Shown here: positions 36,001 through 43,546 of the stretch, piece by piece | Layout of the letters: each line of letters starts with the position of its first letter | Numbering within the stretch: the stretch's first letter is position 1 | NCBI RefSeq assembly: GCF_001404515.1 | Contig: NZ_CXWE01000009.1 | Span: 1-64,000, forward strand | Source: Roseibium album | GTDB taxonomy: Bacteria; Pseudomonadota; Alphaproteobacteria; Rhizobiales; Stappiaceae | Direction of reading: 5' to 3' | Length of the DNA: 64,000 nt | Program-made: the position numbers and the translations under genes | The notes under the pieces: model-generated | Seen by the model: only the letters and a program-made list of their open reading frames with translations | What the model was told of the DNA's origin: nothing | Database searches by the model: none

Positions 36001-36519
36001 TATCAGCAGATGCTGGAAGAGGCGGTGGCTCAGCTCAAGGATGGCGGTGCCGATTTCGGCGAGGAGCAATGGTCGCCGCAGATCAACATCGGTACGCCTG
36101 TGCTCATACCGGACGACTACGTCGCCGACCTGCAATTGCGCCTGCAACTCTACCGACGGCTGGGCGATGTCACGGAGGCCGAGGAGATCGATGCTTTCGG
36201 TGCGGAACTGATCGACCGGTTCGGCCCGTTGCCCGAAGAGGTCCAGCACCTGTTGAAGATCGTCTATATCAAGGGGCTGTGCCGCAAGGCGAATGTGGAG
36301 AAGGTGGATGCGGGGCCGAAAGGCATCGTCGTTGCTTTCCGTAACAGCGAGTTTGCCAATCCGGCCGGTCTCGTCTCCTATATCGCCGAGCAGGGGGTTC
36401 TTGCCAAGATCCGTCCGGATCAGCGTGTTGTGCTGACCCGGGACTGGGAAAAGACAGATTCGCGGCTTAAGGGCACGGCCACAATCTTGACGAAGCTGTC
36501 GAAACTGGCAGCTGCGTAG
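33034..36519 (+). CDS. mfd: Transcription-repair coupling factor Mfd
   Basis: Mfd removes RNA polymerase stalled at DNA lesions and recruits UvrABC. The 1161-residue protein has a UvrB-like N-terminus (LQLPAWDCLPYDRVSPNPSI), the RNA-polymerase-interacting CarD-like region (GDLVVHVEHGIGRFVGL), a RecG-like helicase core with Walker A GDVGFGKTEVAL, Walker B LLIIDEEQHFG and LRGRVGRSKTRAYALF, and a C-terminal TRCF domain. The start is a GTG (MFDSLLKDQTNVTLAG) with AGGA nine bases upstream. An open frame extends to 32944 but overlaps sdhE and lacks homologous residues. Confidence 0.96.
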   Translation: MFDSLLKDQTNVTLAGVPDGAESYALARLLAESKNDGLALVFAARDATRMAMVSEALAFFEPDVEILQLPAWDCLPYDRVSPNPSISARRLLALGMLARGIQGGRKTVLMTTLNAAVQRMPERGFMAEQTFSMAPGNQVDMTAVSGWMEMNGFSRTPTVRETGEYAVRGGIIDLYAPGSEEPVRLDFFGDTLESIRSFNAETQRTSKQLKRLDLVPMSEVVLSDEAISRYRRSYLASFGATSRDDVLYQSISDGRRYAGMEHWLPLFHERLETLFDYIGDTPIVLDTNAADAVRERTEQIAEHYKARQDARELGTSSGTVPYMPIEPERLYLSEGEWVSAIADRASAALDPFTPPPGTGKIVIELAGRQGRSFAAERAAGDVNIFDALTTHVRDLQSEGKRTVIACWSDGSRDRLGQILSDHGLGSVQEVDTLREAEQLPDKTSALCVLGIEHGFELKEVAFVGEQDILGDRLVRKSRRKSKGANIITEATGLSEGDLVVHVEHGIGRFVGLKTIEAVGAPHDCLELQYAGGDKLYLPVENIELLSRYGSEDQEAQLDKLGGGAWQARKAKLKKRILEIADGLIKTAAARALKTAPVVETPDGVYDEFATRFPYEETDDQLTAIDSVFDDLASGRPMDRLICGDVGFGKTEVALRAAFLAAMSGRQVAVVVPTTLLARQHYKTFCERFHGLPINIGHASRLVPTRQLTQTKKGIADGSIDIVVGTHALLGKSIQFRDLGLLIIDEEQHFGVKHKERLKELKSDVHVMTLSATPIPRTLQLALTGVRELSLIATPPVDRLAVRTFVSPFDPLVVREALLREHYRGGQSFYVCPRLSDIADRLAFLEEQVPELKVAVAHGQMPPGELEDVMNAFYEGKYNVLLSTTIVESGLDIPTANTLIVHRADMFGLAQLYQLRGRVGRSKTRAYALFTVPANKTLTATAERRLKVLQSLETLGAGFQLASHDLDIRGAGNLLGEEQSGHIKEVGFELYQQMLEEAVAQLKDGGADFGEEQWSPQINIGTPVLIPDDYVADLQLRLQLYRRLGDVTEAEEIDAFGAELIDRFGPLPEEVQHLLKIVYIKGLCRKANVEKVDAGPKGIVVAFRNSEFANPAGLVSYIAEQGVLAKIRPDQRVVLTRDWEKTDSRLKGTATILTKLSKLAAA

Positions 36520-36562
36520 GGGAAGAATTGACCACCTAGAAGCGAGATGCGAGAGGTTTGCT

Positions 36563-36859
36563 TTGATAAAGAACCCAAATTTGACAACATTTTGGTTTGA
36601 ATTTGCGGATTCCGATCAAAATGCAATCCCAGCGACCTGCCGATATGGTGTTGGAATAACTGCGGAAAGCGATAAAGACGCATTTTTCTTGTTGCAGCAT
36701 GGTCCGTTCAAAGGCAACAAGCCACCAACTCCTTCAGTATTCAAAAGAGCTGTGAAGATTGACGATCTGGACCAAAATCATGTTGTTCCGAATATGAAAC
36801 CGATGGTGTTTCGTGGCGTGTGGTTTCCAATCGGATACTTTGAAGACATCGCTCCATGA
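36563..36859 (+). CDS. Small unknown protein with a TTG start
   Basis: A 98-residue protein read from TTG, supported by GAGAGG six bases upstream. It is visibly richer in A and T than its neighbours. Features are an N-terminal beta-rich FWFEFADSD, a YGVGITAESDKDAFFLLQ stretch, and the motif LDQNHVVPNMKPMVFRGVWF near the end. It has no signal peptide or membrane helix. I recall this last motif recurring in small uncharacterised bacterial proteins but can name no function. It lies between mfd and the convergent pcm-like gene and may be a recent arrival. Confidence 0.6.
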   Translation: MIKNPNLTTFWFEFADSDQNAIPATCRYGVGITAESDKDAFFLLQHGPFKGNKPPTPSVFKRAVKIDDLDQNHVVPNMKPMVFRGVWFPIGYFEDIAP

Positions 36860-36886
36860 AAATCGAGCTGGTTTGAGCGAATGTTC

Positions 36887-37537
36887 CTAGTTTGCCCAAC
36901 CCATCTCACCAATCAGCGGCACAAAAGCGACACCGCCAAGGTTTTCCGTTTCGAACGAGGTTTCCGAAGTTCTCCTGATCCGGAGAAGGTCCTGACGGGA
37001 TTGTGTGGTGCCGACTGGAATAACCAGGCGGCCGCCTGGTTTGAGTTGCTGCATTAGCGAATCCGGTGTCGTTGGGGCGCCAGCCGAGACAAGGATCGCA
37101 TCATAAGGTGCTTGATCAGGAAAACCCAGGCTGCCATCGCAGCAATGGACTTCTACGTTCGGAACTTCGGCCTCGACAAGTGTAGACCTTGCCTTGTTCG
37201 TGAGTTCCGGAATGCGCTCGATGGTGATTACCTTCTCGCACAATTGGGAAAGAACAGCGGCTGCATAGCCGGACCCGGTCCCGATCTCCAACGCTGTGTC
37301 GGTTTCAGAGAGCTGTAACAGTTCGCACATCAGGGCAACGACGTACGGCTGGGAGATTGTCTGGTAATGGCCGATGGCCAGCGGCATGTCACGGTAGGCA
37401 TGATCCTGCAGCCGTTGAGAAACAAACCGGTGCCGGGGAACCTTGCGCATTGCAGCCAGAATTCTCCCATCTCGAATACCACGACCTTCAAGCTGACGCA
37501 GAACCATGTTTTCCCTGTTTTCTGCAAATCGGTCCAT
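36887..37537 (-). CDS. pcm: Protein-L-isoaspartate O-methyltransferase family protein
   Basis: A 216-residue class I SAM-dependent methyltransferase of the PCMT family. The SAM motif EIGTGSGYAAAVLSQL, the upstream YRDMPLAIGHYQTISQPYVV with the substrate-site residues, and LKPGGRLVIPVG are all typical. It methylates isoaspartyl residues in damaged proteins to start their repair. Alphaproteobacteria often carry more than one PCMT paralogue, so whether this is the main Pcm or a PCMT-like enzyme cannot be told here. Confidence 0.88.
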   Translation of the reverse strand: MDRFAENRENMVLRQLEGRGIRDGRILAAMRKVPRHRFVSQRLQDHAYRDMPLAIGHYQTISQPYVVALMCELLQLSETDTALEIGTGSGYAAAVLSQLCEKVITIERIPELTNKARSTLVEAEVPNVEVHCCDGSLGFPDQAPYDAILVSAGAPTTPDSLMQQLKPGGRLVIPVGTTQSRQDLLRIRRTSETSFETENLGGVAFVPLIGEMGWAN

Positions 37538-37635
37538 GCCCGTGCCTCAAGCCATCGTGGATATTGCGTGCAATTGAAGGGCTGCTTCAAGACTCTATTA
37601 AGCCTAACTCCGCATAGTGGTGAAACGAAGAGGCC

Positions 37636-38004
37636 ATGAGTTCAGCGTTAAGGTCCCATAGAGTGCCCAGAGCAGCTACCCGTCAGCGAAAACAATCCTT
37701 CATTCGCCGCCTTGTCACGCCTGCAATCGCGATTGCCGCGTTGGGGTATTTCGGCTTCCATGCCATGAGCGGTGAACTCGGTATGGTCGGGCGAGCTATG
37801 ATCGAGCGTCAGGTGTCCGAACTGGAATCAGAGCTTGAGCTTCTGACGGCTGAGCGACAGGAGCTCGTCGCTCGTGTTGGACTGCTGCGGCCCGAAAGCC
37901 TCGATCCGGATATGCTTGATGAACGTGCCCGGCTCAATCTCAACCTCGTGCATACCAACGAACTCGTCGTGCTTCGTCCCGGGCATCGCTACAATGTAAA
38001 CTGA
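37636..38004 (+). CDS. FtsB/DivIC-like septum formation initiator protein
   Basis: A 122-residue protein with a basic N-terminus, one membrane helix (about 30-50, VTPAIAIAALGYFGFHAMSG), and a periplasmic coiled coil (RQVSELESELELLTAERQEL). A conserved end follows, with DMLDERARLNLNLVHTNELV. This is the alphaproteobacterial form of the DivIC/FtsB family, which helps assemble the FtsQLB divisome complex. Its position before pdhA matches many Rhizobiales, where eno usually lies just upstream; eno is not present here. Confidence 0.88.
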   Translation: MSSALRSHRVPRAATRQRKQSFIRRLVTPAIAIAALGYFGFHAMSGELGMVGRAMIERQVSELESELELLTAERQELVARVGLLRPESLDPDMLDERARLNLNLVHTNELVVLRPGHRYNVN

Positions 38005-38021
38005 AAAACAGTTTATTTCTT
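37997..38021 (+). terminator. Weak AT-rich hairpin at the end of the ftsB-like gene
   Basis: TAAACTG-aaaaa-CAGTTTA is followed by TTTCTT. The stem is only 7 bp and AT-rich and it overlaps the stop codon, so termination would be modest. The next 150 bases before pdhA are AT-rich and probably hold its promoter. Confidence 0.4.
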
Positions 38022-38178
38022 GAGATTAACAATAATATAGTTAAACACTATTTTTGTTATTTTTTACAGTTATTTAAATCGCTTCAACTCCCCATATTGA
38101 ATAGATTGGATTGACAGGCGCAACAGGATAAGTTGCAGCTACCTGTCTTAGGGGAAACGTCACGCCGAGAAGAGGGTT

Positions 38179-39228
38179 ATGGCCACAGCATCAAAGACCA
38201 CTCCCGCTCGCTCCAAGAGCGCCAGCCGGACCCGCAGCTCCGCCAAGAAAGCGAAGCCTGCAATCGCCGAGTTCGACAAGGACGAAGAACTCCACGCTTA
38301 CCGCGAAATGCTTCTGATCCGCAGATTTGAGGAAAAAGCCGGCCAATTGTACGGCATGGGCCTCATCGGCGGGTTCTGTCACCTTTATATCGGGCAGGAA
38401 GCTGTCGTCGTCGGTATGCAGATGGCAAAGAAAGACGGGGATCAGATGATCACCGGCTACCGTGACCATGGCCACATGCTGGCGATGGATCTGGAACCGA
38501 GTGCCGTCATGGCGGAACTCACCGGACGGCGAGGCGGCCTTTCCAAAGGCAAGGGCGGCTCGATGCACATGTTCTCCAAGGAGAAGCATTTCTACGGTGG
38601 TCACGGTATCGTCGGTGCGCAGGTTTCGCTTGGAACCGGACTCGGTTTTGCCAACAAGTATCGTGAAAACGGTAATGTCTCGATGGCTTTCTTCGGCGAT
38701 GGTGCTTCCAACCAGGGGCAGGTCTATGAGAGCTTCAACATGGCTGAACTGTGGAAGCTGCCGGTTGTCTACGTGATCGAGAACAACAAATACGGCATGG
38801 GCACAAGCATCAGCCGTGCTTCTGCAACAACCGATCTCTCCCAACGCGGCGCGTCCTTCGGTATTCCGGGCGAGCAGGTTGACGGCATGGATGTGCGCGC
38901 CGTCAAGGCGGCCTCCGAAAAGGCGCTGGCCTGGTGCCGGAACGGCAAGGGTCCCTACATCCTGGAGATGATCACCTACCGCTACCGGGGCCACTCCATG
39001 TCCGACCCGGCGAAGTACCGCTCCAAGGACGAGGTCCAGAAGATGCGAACCGAGCACGACCCGATCGAGCAGGTCCGCAGCCGTCTGATTGAAAAAGGCT
39101 GGGCAAGCGAGGACGACCTGAAGGCCATCGACAAGGATGTGCGTGCCCGGGTCGCCGAAGCAGCGGAATTTGCTCAGAACGATCCGGAACCGGATGCGTC
39201 TGAACTCTACACCGATATCTTGCTGTAA
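38179..39228 (+). CDS. pdhA: Pyruvate dehydrogenase E1 component, alpha subunit
   Basis: With PdhB it decarboxylates pyruvate using thiamine diphosphate and reductively acetylates the E2 lipoyl group. The 349-residue protein has a short Lys/Ser/Ala-rich N-terminus, then LYGMGLIGGFCHLYIGQEA, HGIVGAQVSLGTGLGFANK, and the TPP/Mg motif FFGDGASNQGQVYESFN. RYRGHSMSDPAKYRSKDE contains the serine phosphorylated in mitochondrial enzymes. It begins the pdhA-pdhB-pdhC run. Confidence 0.97.
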   Translation: MATASKTTPARSKSASRTRSSAKKAKPAIAEFDKDEELHAYREMLLIRRFEEKAGQLYGMGLIGGFCHLYIGQEAVVVGMQMAKKDGDQMITGYRDHGHMLAMDLEPSAVMAELTGRRGGLSKGKGGSMHMFSKEKHFYGGHGIVGAQVSLGTGLGFANKYRENGNVSMAFFGDGASNQGQVYESFNMAELWKLPVVYVIENNKYGMGTSISRASATTDLSQRGASFGIPGEQVDGMDVRAVKAASEKALAWCRNGKGPYILEMITYRYRGHSMSDPAKYRSKDEVQKMRTEHDPIEQVRSRLIEKGWASEDDLKAIDKDVRARVAEAAEFAQNDPEPDASELYTDILL

Positions 39229-39242
39229 CGCCGGGGGACAAT

Positions 39243-40622
39243 ATGCCGATTGATATTTTGATGCCGGCGCTCTCGCCGACAATGGAAGAGGGCAAGCTTG
39301 CCAAATGGCTCAAGGCCGAGGGCGATGCTGTTACTGCTGGCGATGTGATTGCCGAAATCGAAACCGACAAGGCGACGATGGAAGTCGAAGCGGTTGACGA
39401 GGGAACTCTTGGAAAGATCCTGGTTCCGGAAGGAACGGACAACGTCAAGGTAAATGAGAAGATTGCCGTTCTCATCGGTGAAGACGAAGACGCGAGCGCA
39501 ATCGATGCGTCAGCCTCTGCACCGGTCGCGGCTCCAGCCCCGGCGGCAGAGCCGAGTGCGCCGGCGGCGTCTGCTGTTCCAGCCGCGCCTGTCGTCTCCG
39601 AACCTGCGGAAGATCCGGAAATCCCGGCCGGAACACAGATGAAAAGCTCTACCGTGCGTGAAGCATTGCGTGATGCGATGGCTGAAGAAATGCGCCGCGA
39701 TCCGGACGTTTTCGTCATGGGTGAGGAAGTCGCCGAATACCAGGGTGCCTACAAGATCACCCAGGGCCTGCTCGACGAGTTCAGCGCCAAGCGAGTGATT
39801 GACACGCCCATCACCGAGCATGGATTTACCGGCCTCGGTGTCGGGGCCGCTATGGCGGGACTGAAACCGATCGTCGAGTTCATGACGTTCAACTTCGCCA
39901 TGCAGGCAATCGACCAGATCATCAATTCGGCCGCCAAGACGCTTTACATGTCCGGTGGCCAGATGGGTGCTCCGATCGTATTCCGGGGAGCCAATGGCGC
40001 GGCCGCCCGCGTGGGTGCGCAGCATTCGCAGGACTATGCGTCCTGGTATGCAAACGTGCCCGGACTGAAGGTGATACAGCCCTATTCCGCAGCCGACGCC
40101 AAGGGTTTGCTCAAGGCAGCCATCCGTGACCCGAACCCGGTCATCTTCCTGGAAAACGAGATTCTTTACGGACACTCGTTCGAAATTCCGGATGTGGACG
40201 ACTTCGTCCTGCCGATCGGCAAGGCGAAGATCGAGCGCGGTGGCACCGATGTCACACTGGTGTCCTGGGGTATCGGCATGACCTACACGTTGCAGGCCGC
40301 GGACGAACTGGCCGGCATGGGGATCTCTGCCGAGGTCATCAACCTGCGCACTATTCGTCCGCTCGACATCGAAACGGTTCTCGCCTCTGTTCGCAAGACG
40401 GGCCGGGTCGTGACGATCGAGGAAGCCTTCCCGATGTGCTCTGTTTCTTCGGAAATCGCCTATCAGGTCCAGGAACAGGCATTCGACTATCTCGATGCGC
40501 CCATCATGCGCGTCACAGGCAAGGACGTTCCGATGCCCTATGCGGCCAATCTCGAGAAGCTCGCGTTGCCGAGCGTTTCGCAAGTCATCGAAACGGTCAA
40601 GGCCGTGACCTACACAGCCTGA
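39243..40622 (+). CDS. pdhB: Pyruvate dehydrogenase E1 component, beta subunit, with N-terminal lipoyl domain
   Basis: The 459-residue protein fuses an N-terminal lipoyl domain (residues 1-80, lipoylated lysine 43 in ETDKATMEVEAV) to the E1-beta domain by an Ala/Pro-rich linker. The E1-beta part starts near residue 130 with SSTVREALRDAMAEEMRRD and has GEEVAEYQGAYKITQGL and the C-terminal transketolase domain. A lipoyl domain on E1-beta is a known trait of many alphaproteobacteria, such as Sinorhizobium. It is nearly identical to the lipoyl domain of pdhC over a DNA block (see the repeat entries). Confidence 0.97.
   Translation: MPIDILMPALSPTMEEGKLAKWLKAEGDAVTAGDVIAEIETDKATMEVEAVDEGTLGKILVPEGTDNVKVNEKIAVLIGEDEDASAIDASASAPVAAPAPAAEPSAPAASAVPAAPVVSEPAEDPEIPAGTQMKSSTVREALRDAMAEEMRRDPDVFVMGEEVAEYQGAYKITQGLLDEFSAKRVIDTPITEHGFTGLGVGAAMAGLKPIVEFMTFNFAMQAIDQIINSAAKTLYMSGGQMGAPIVFRGANGAAARVGAQHSQDYASWYANVPGLKVIQPYSAADAKGLLKAAIRDPNPVIFLENEILYGHSFEIPDVDDFVLPIGKAKIERGGTDVTLVSWGIGMTYTLQAADELAGMGISAEVINLRTIRPLDIETVLASVRKTGRVVTIEEAFPMCSVSSEIAYQVQEQAFDYLDAPIMRVTGKDVPMPYAANLEKLALPSVSQVIETVKAVTYTA
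39351..39403 (+). repeat. Near-identical lipoyl-domain DNA block, copy 1 (pdhB)
   Basis: This 53-base stretch coding AEIETDKATMEVEAVDEG matches 40747-40799 with only two differences, both silent. Flanking parts of the two lipoyl domains are much less alike at the DNA level. Confidence 0.85.
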
Positions 40623-40638
40623 GGCGAGGGAGACGGAT

Positions 40639-41961
40639 ATGCCAATTAATATCACCATGCCGGCCCTTTCTCCGACCATGGAAGAGGGCAACCTGGCCAA
40701 ATGGCTGGTCAAGGAAGGCGATCAGGTTTCGTCCGGCGATGTCATCGCCGAAATCGAAACCGACAAGGCAACGATGGAAGTCGAAGCGGTTGACGAAGGC
40801 ACGGTCGGAAAGATCGTCGTGCCGGAGGGCACCGAAGGCGTCAAGGTCAATGAGCTGATTGCCGTGCTTCTTGAAGACGGCGAGGATGCCGGTTCCATTG
40901 ATACGTCCGCTGGTAGTGCGGCTCAAGCACCAGCGGCCGCCGAGGTGCCGGCAGCAGCGGCATCTACTGCTGCACCGGCAACACCGGCGCCGGCAGGCCC
41001 AGCGCCCGTCGCCGCCGATGGTGCCCGTATCTTTGCATCGCCCCTTGCACGGCGTCTGGCGAAGTTGAACAGTCTTGATCTCAAGGCACTGTCAGGCACC
41101 GGTCCACATGGCCGGATCGTCAAACGGGACATTGAAACCGCCATTGCCGCAGGCACCGGGAAAGCTGCCCCTGCAGCCGAAGCTCCGAAGGCTGCCTTTG
41201 CGCCTGCACCGGCAACCGGGCCGTCCGCAGATCAGGTTCTCAAGCTCTTCGACGAGGATTCGTACGAGCTCGTGCCGCATGACGGTATGCGCAAGACGAT
41301 CGCCAAACGCCTGACGGAGTCCAAGCAGACAATTCCGCATTTCTATGTTTCCGTGGATGTGGAACTGGATGCGCTCCTGTCATTGCGCGCTCAGCTCAAT
41401 GGTGCCGCGGCAACGGACAAGGAAGGCAAGCCCGCCTACAAGCTTTCGGTCAACGACATGACCATCAAGGCCCTTGCCCTGGCGTTGCGTGATGTTCCCA
41501 ATGCAAATGTCTCCTGGACCGACGAAAACATGGTCATGCACAAGCATGCCGATGTCGGTGTCGCAGTCTCGATCCCGGGTGGCTTGATCACTCCGATCAT
41601 TCGCGCGGCGGAAGAAAAACCTTTGTCCGTCATTTCCAACCAGATGAAAGATCTCGGCAAACGGGCAAAGGAACGCAAGCTGAAGCCGGAAGAGTACCAG
41701 GGCGGTACGACTGCGGTTTCAAACATGGGCATGATGGGCGTGAAAGACTTCTCGGCCGTCGTCAACCCGCCGCATGCGACGATCCTGGCGGTCGGCGCGG
41801 GTGAGAAACGACCCGTTGTCAAGAACGACGCCCTGGCGGTTGCGACCGTCATGACGGTGACGCTGTCAACCGATCATCGCTGTGTTGACGGTGCCCTGGG
41901 GGCGGAATTGCTCGCAGCGTTCAAGGGCTACATTGAAAACCCGATGAGCATGCTGGTTTGA
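40639..41961 (+). CDS. pdhC: Dihydrolipoamide acetyltransferase (E2) of pyruvate dehydrogenase
   Basis: E2 transfers the acetyl group from its lipoyl arm to CoA. The 440-residue protein has one lipoyl domain (lysine 43) and an Ala/Pro linker. The E1/E3-binding domain follows (IFASPLARRLAKLNSLDLKA, TGPHGRIVKRDIE), then another linker and the catalytic domain ending with STDHRCVDGALGAELLAAF, where the catalytic His and Asp lie in HRCVDG. It follows pdhB by 16 bases. A very stable hairpin with five T residues comes right after the stop codon. Confidence 0.97.
   Translation: MPINITMPALSPTMEEGNLAKWLVKEGDQVSSGDVIAEIETDKATMEVEAVDEGTVGKIVVPEGTEGVKVNELIAVLLEDGEDAGSIDTSAGSAAQAPAAAEVPAAAASTAAPATPAPAGPAPVAADGARIFASPLARRLAKLNSLDLKALSGTGPHGRIVKRDIETAIAAGTGKAAPAAEAPKAAFAPAPATGPSADQVLKLFDEDSYELVPHDGMRKTIAKRLTESKQTIPHFYVSVDVELDALLSLRAQLNGAAATDKEGKPAYKLSVNDMTIKALALALRDVPNANVSWTDENMVMHKHADVGVAVSIPGGLITPIIRAAEEKPLSVISNQMKDLGKRAKERKLKPEEYQGGTTAVSNMGMMGVKDFSAVVNPPHATILAVGAGEKRPVVKNDALAVATVMTVTLSTDHRCVDGALGAELLAAFKGYIENPMSMLV
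40747..40799 (+). repeat. Near-identical lipoyl-domain DNA block, copy 2 (pdhC)
   Basis: Second copy of the block at 39351-39403; the two mismatches are at base 24 and base 51 of the alignment. Confidence 0.85.
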
Positions 41962-41972
41962 TCCATGCTCTC

Positions 41973-42001
41973 CGGCGCGGCGGCAACGCCGCGCCGTTTT
42001 T
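41973..42001 (+). terminator. Intrinsic terminator between pdhC and lpdA
   Basis: A perfect 10-bp GC-only stem (CGGCGCGGCG / CGCCGCGCCG) with the tetraloop GCAA is followed by TTTTT. It lies 11 bases after the pdhC stop and 36 before the lpdA ATG, inside what would otherwise be one operon. Confidence 0.88.
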
Positions 42002-42036
42002 GAGTGATGACTTCTTCTTTCGCCGGGGAAAACACC

Positions 42037-43479
42037 ATGGCTGATACAAACTACGATGTGATCATCATCGGCTCCGGGCCGGGTGGTTACGTGACTGCAA
42101 TCCGGGCCGCACAACTCGGTCTCAAGACAGCGATCGTCGAACGCGAGCATATGGGGGGCATCTGCCTCAATTGGGGCTGTATTCCAACCAAGGCTCTGCT
42201 GCGGTCCGCTGAAATCTACCACTACATGCAGCACGCCAAGGACTATGGCCTGTCTGCCGAAAAGATCTCCTTTGATCCCGCCGCAGTCGTCAAGCGCTCA
42301 CGCGGCGTCTCCGGCCAGCTGAATGCCGGTATCGGCTTCCTGATGAAGAAGAACAAGGTCGACGTCATCTGGGGCGAAGGCAAGGTGTCGAAAGCCGGTG
42401 AGGTCACCGTTTCCAAAACGTCCAAGAAGGCAATGGAACCTCAACATCCTGTGCCGAAAGGCACGAAGGGTGAGGGTGTTTACAAAGCGAAGCACATCAT
42501 TGTGGCGACCGGCGCCCGCCCGAGGGTCATTCCGGGTATCGAACCCGATGGCAAGGACATCTGGACGTATTTTGAGGCAATGGTGCCACCAGCAATGCCT
42601 AAGTCCCTGATTGTCATGGGGTCGGGTGCCATCGGTATCGAATTTGCGTCTTTCTACAAGACCATGGGCGCCGATGTGACGGTCATCGAGATGATGCCGA
42701 CGATCATGCCGGTTGAAGACCCGGAAATCTCTGCTCTTGCCAAGAAGCAGATGGAAAAACAGGGCCTCAAGTTCCTGCTCGAGGCCAAGGTGTCTCAAGT
42801 CAAGAAGGTCGCGAATGGCGTAACTGCGACCGTGGAGACCAAGGACGGCAAGAAACAGGACCTGACGGCCGACAAACTGATTTCAGCTGTCGGTGTGGTC
42901 GGCAATATCGAAAACCTCGGGCTCGAGGAACTCGGCGTGAAAACCGACCGGGGCTGCGTTGTGATCGATGGATATGGACGCACCAGCGTTCCAGGAATTT
43001 ACGCCATAGGTGATGTCGCCGGACCGCCGATGCTTGCGCACAAGGCTGAGCACGAAGGTGTCATCTGCGTCGAAAAGATCGCCGGCAAGGACGTTCATGC
43101 CATGGACAAGTCCATGATCCCGGGATGCACCTACTGCCATCCGCAGGTGGCTTCTGTCGGTTTGACGGAGCCAAAGGCGAAAGAAGCCGGATACGACATC
43201 AAGGTGGGCCGTTTCCCGTTCATCGGCAATGGCAAGGCGATTGCGCTTGGTGAACCGGAAGGGCTCGTGAAAACGATTTTTGACGCCAAGACAGGACAAC
43301 TGCTTGGCGCACACATGGTCGGCACCGAAGTCACCGAACTCATCCAGGGTTATGTCGTTGCAATGAACCTTGAAACCACGGAAGAAGACCTGATGCACAC
43401 GGTCTTCCCGCATCCGACACTGTCAGAGATGATGAAGGAGTCCGTGCTGGACGCCTATGGCCGTGCACTGAACATGTGA
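42037..43479 (+). CDS. lpdA: Dihydrolipoyl dehydrogenase (E3)
   Basis: E3 reoxidises the lipoyl groups of E2 with FAD and NAD+. The 480-residue protein has the FAD motif IIIGSGPGGYVTAIRAAQLG and the redox disulfide in GGICLNWGCIPTKALL (cysteines 43 and 48). The NAD motif is MGSGAIGIEFASFYKTMGAD, and the C-terminal VFPHPTLSEMMKE carries the catalytic His/Glu pair. The ATG with GGGGAA upstream is chosen over a GTG at 42004 that lies in the terminator tail. Confidence 0.97.
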   Translation: MADTNYDVIIIGSGPGGYVTAIRAAQLGLKTAIVEREHMGGICLNWGCIPTKALLRSAEIYHYMQHAKDYGLSAEKISFDPAAVVKRSRGVSGQLNAGIGFLMKKNKVDVIWGEGKVSKAGEVTVSKTSKKAMEPQHPVPKGTKGEGVYKAKHIIVATGARPRVIPGIEPDGKDIWTYFEAMVPPAMPKSLIVMGSGAIGIEFASFYKTMGADVTVIEMMPTIMPVEDPEISALAKKQMEKQGLKFLLEAKVSQVKKVANGVTATVETKDGKKQDLTADKLISAVGVVGNIENLGLEELGVKTDRGCVVIDGYGRTSVPGIYAIGDVAGPPMLAHKAEHEGVICVEKIAGKDVHAMDKSMIPGCTYCHPQVASVGLTEPKAKEAGYDIKVGRFPFIGNGKAIALGEPEGLVKTIFDAKTGQLLGAHMVGTEVTELIQGYVVAMNLETTEEDLMHTVFPHPTLSEMMKESVLDAYGRALNM

Positions 43480-43491
43480 CAAGGATGTGCG

Positions 43492-43522
43492 GGTTGTCCC
43501 GACTTGGCAAGTCGGGGCAACC
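43492..43522 (+). terminator. Hairpin after lpdA
   Basis: GGTTGTCCCGACTT pairs with AAGTCGGGGCAACC (one G-T pair) around a GGC loop, 13 bases after the lpdA stop. The tract after it (TTGCTCTTTC) is a poor T run. It could terminate, or act as an mRNA-stabilising or -processing stem before the next gene. Confidence 0.55.
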
Positions 43523-43546
43523 TTGCTCTTTCACGGAGGCGTTCAC

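Noticed and set aside
38191..39282. A 363-codon antisense frame over pdhA
   Set aside because: Same reason as for the frame over pdhB; pdhA is certain on the plus strand.
39510..40712. A 400-codon antisense frame over pdhB
   Set aside because: Mirror of a strongly conserved gene; composition follows third-position GC bias.
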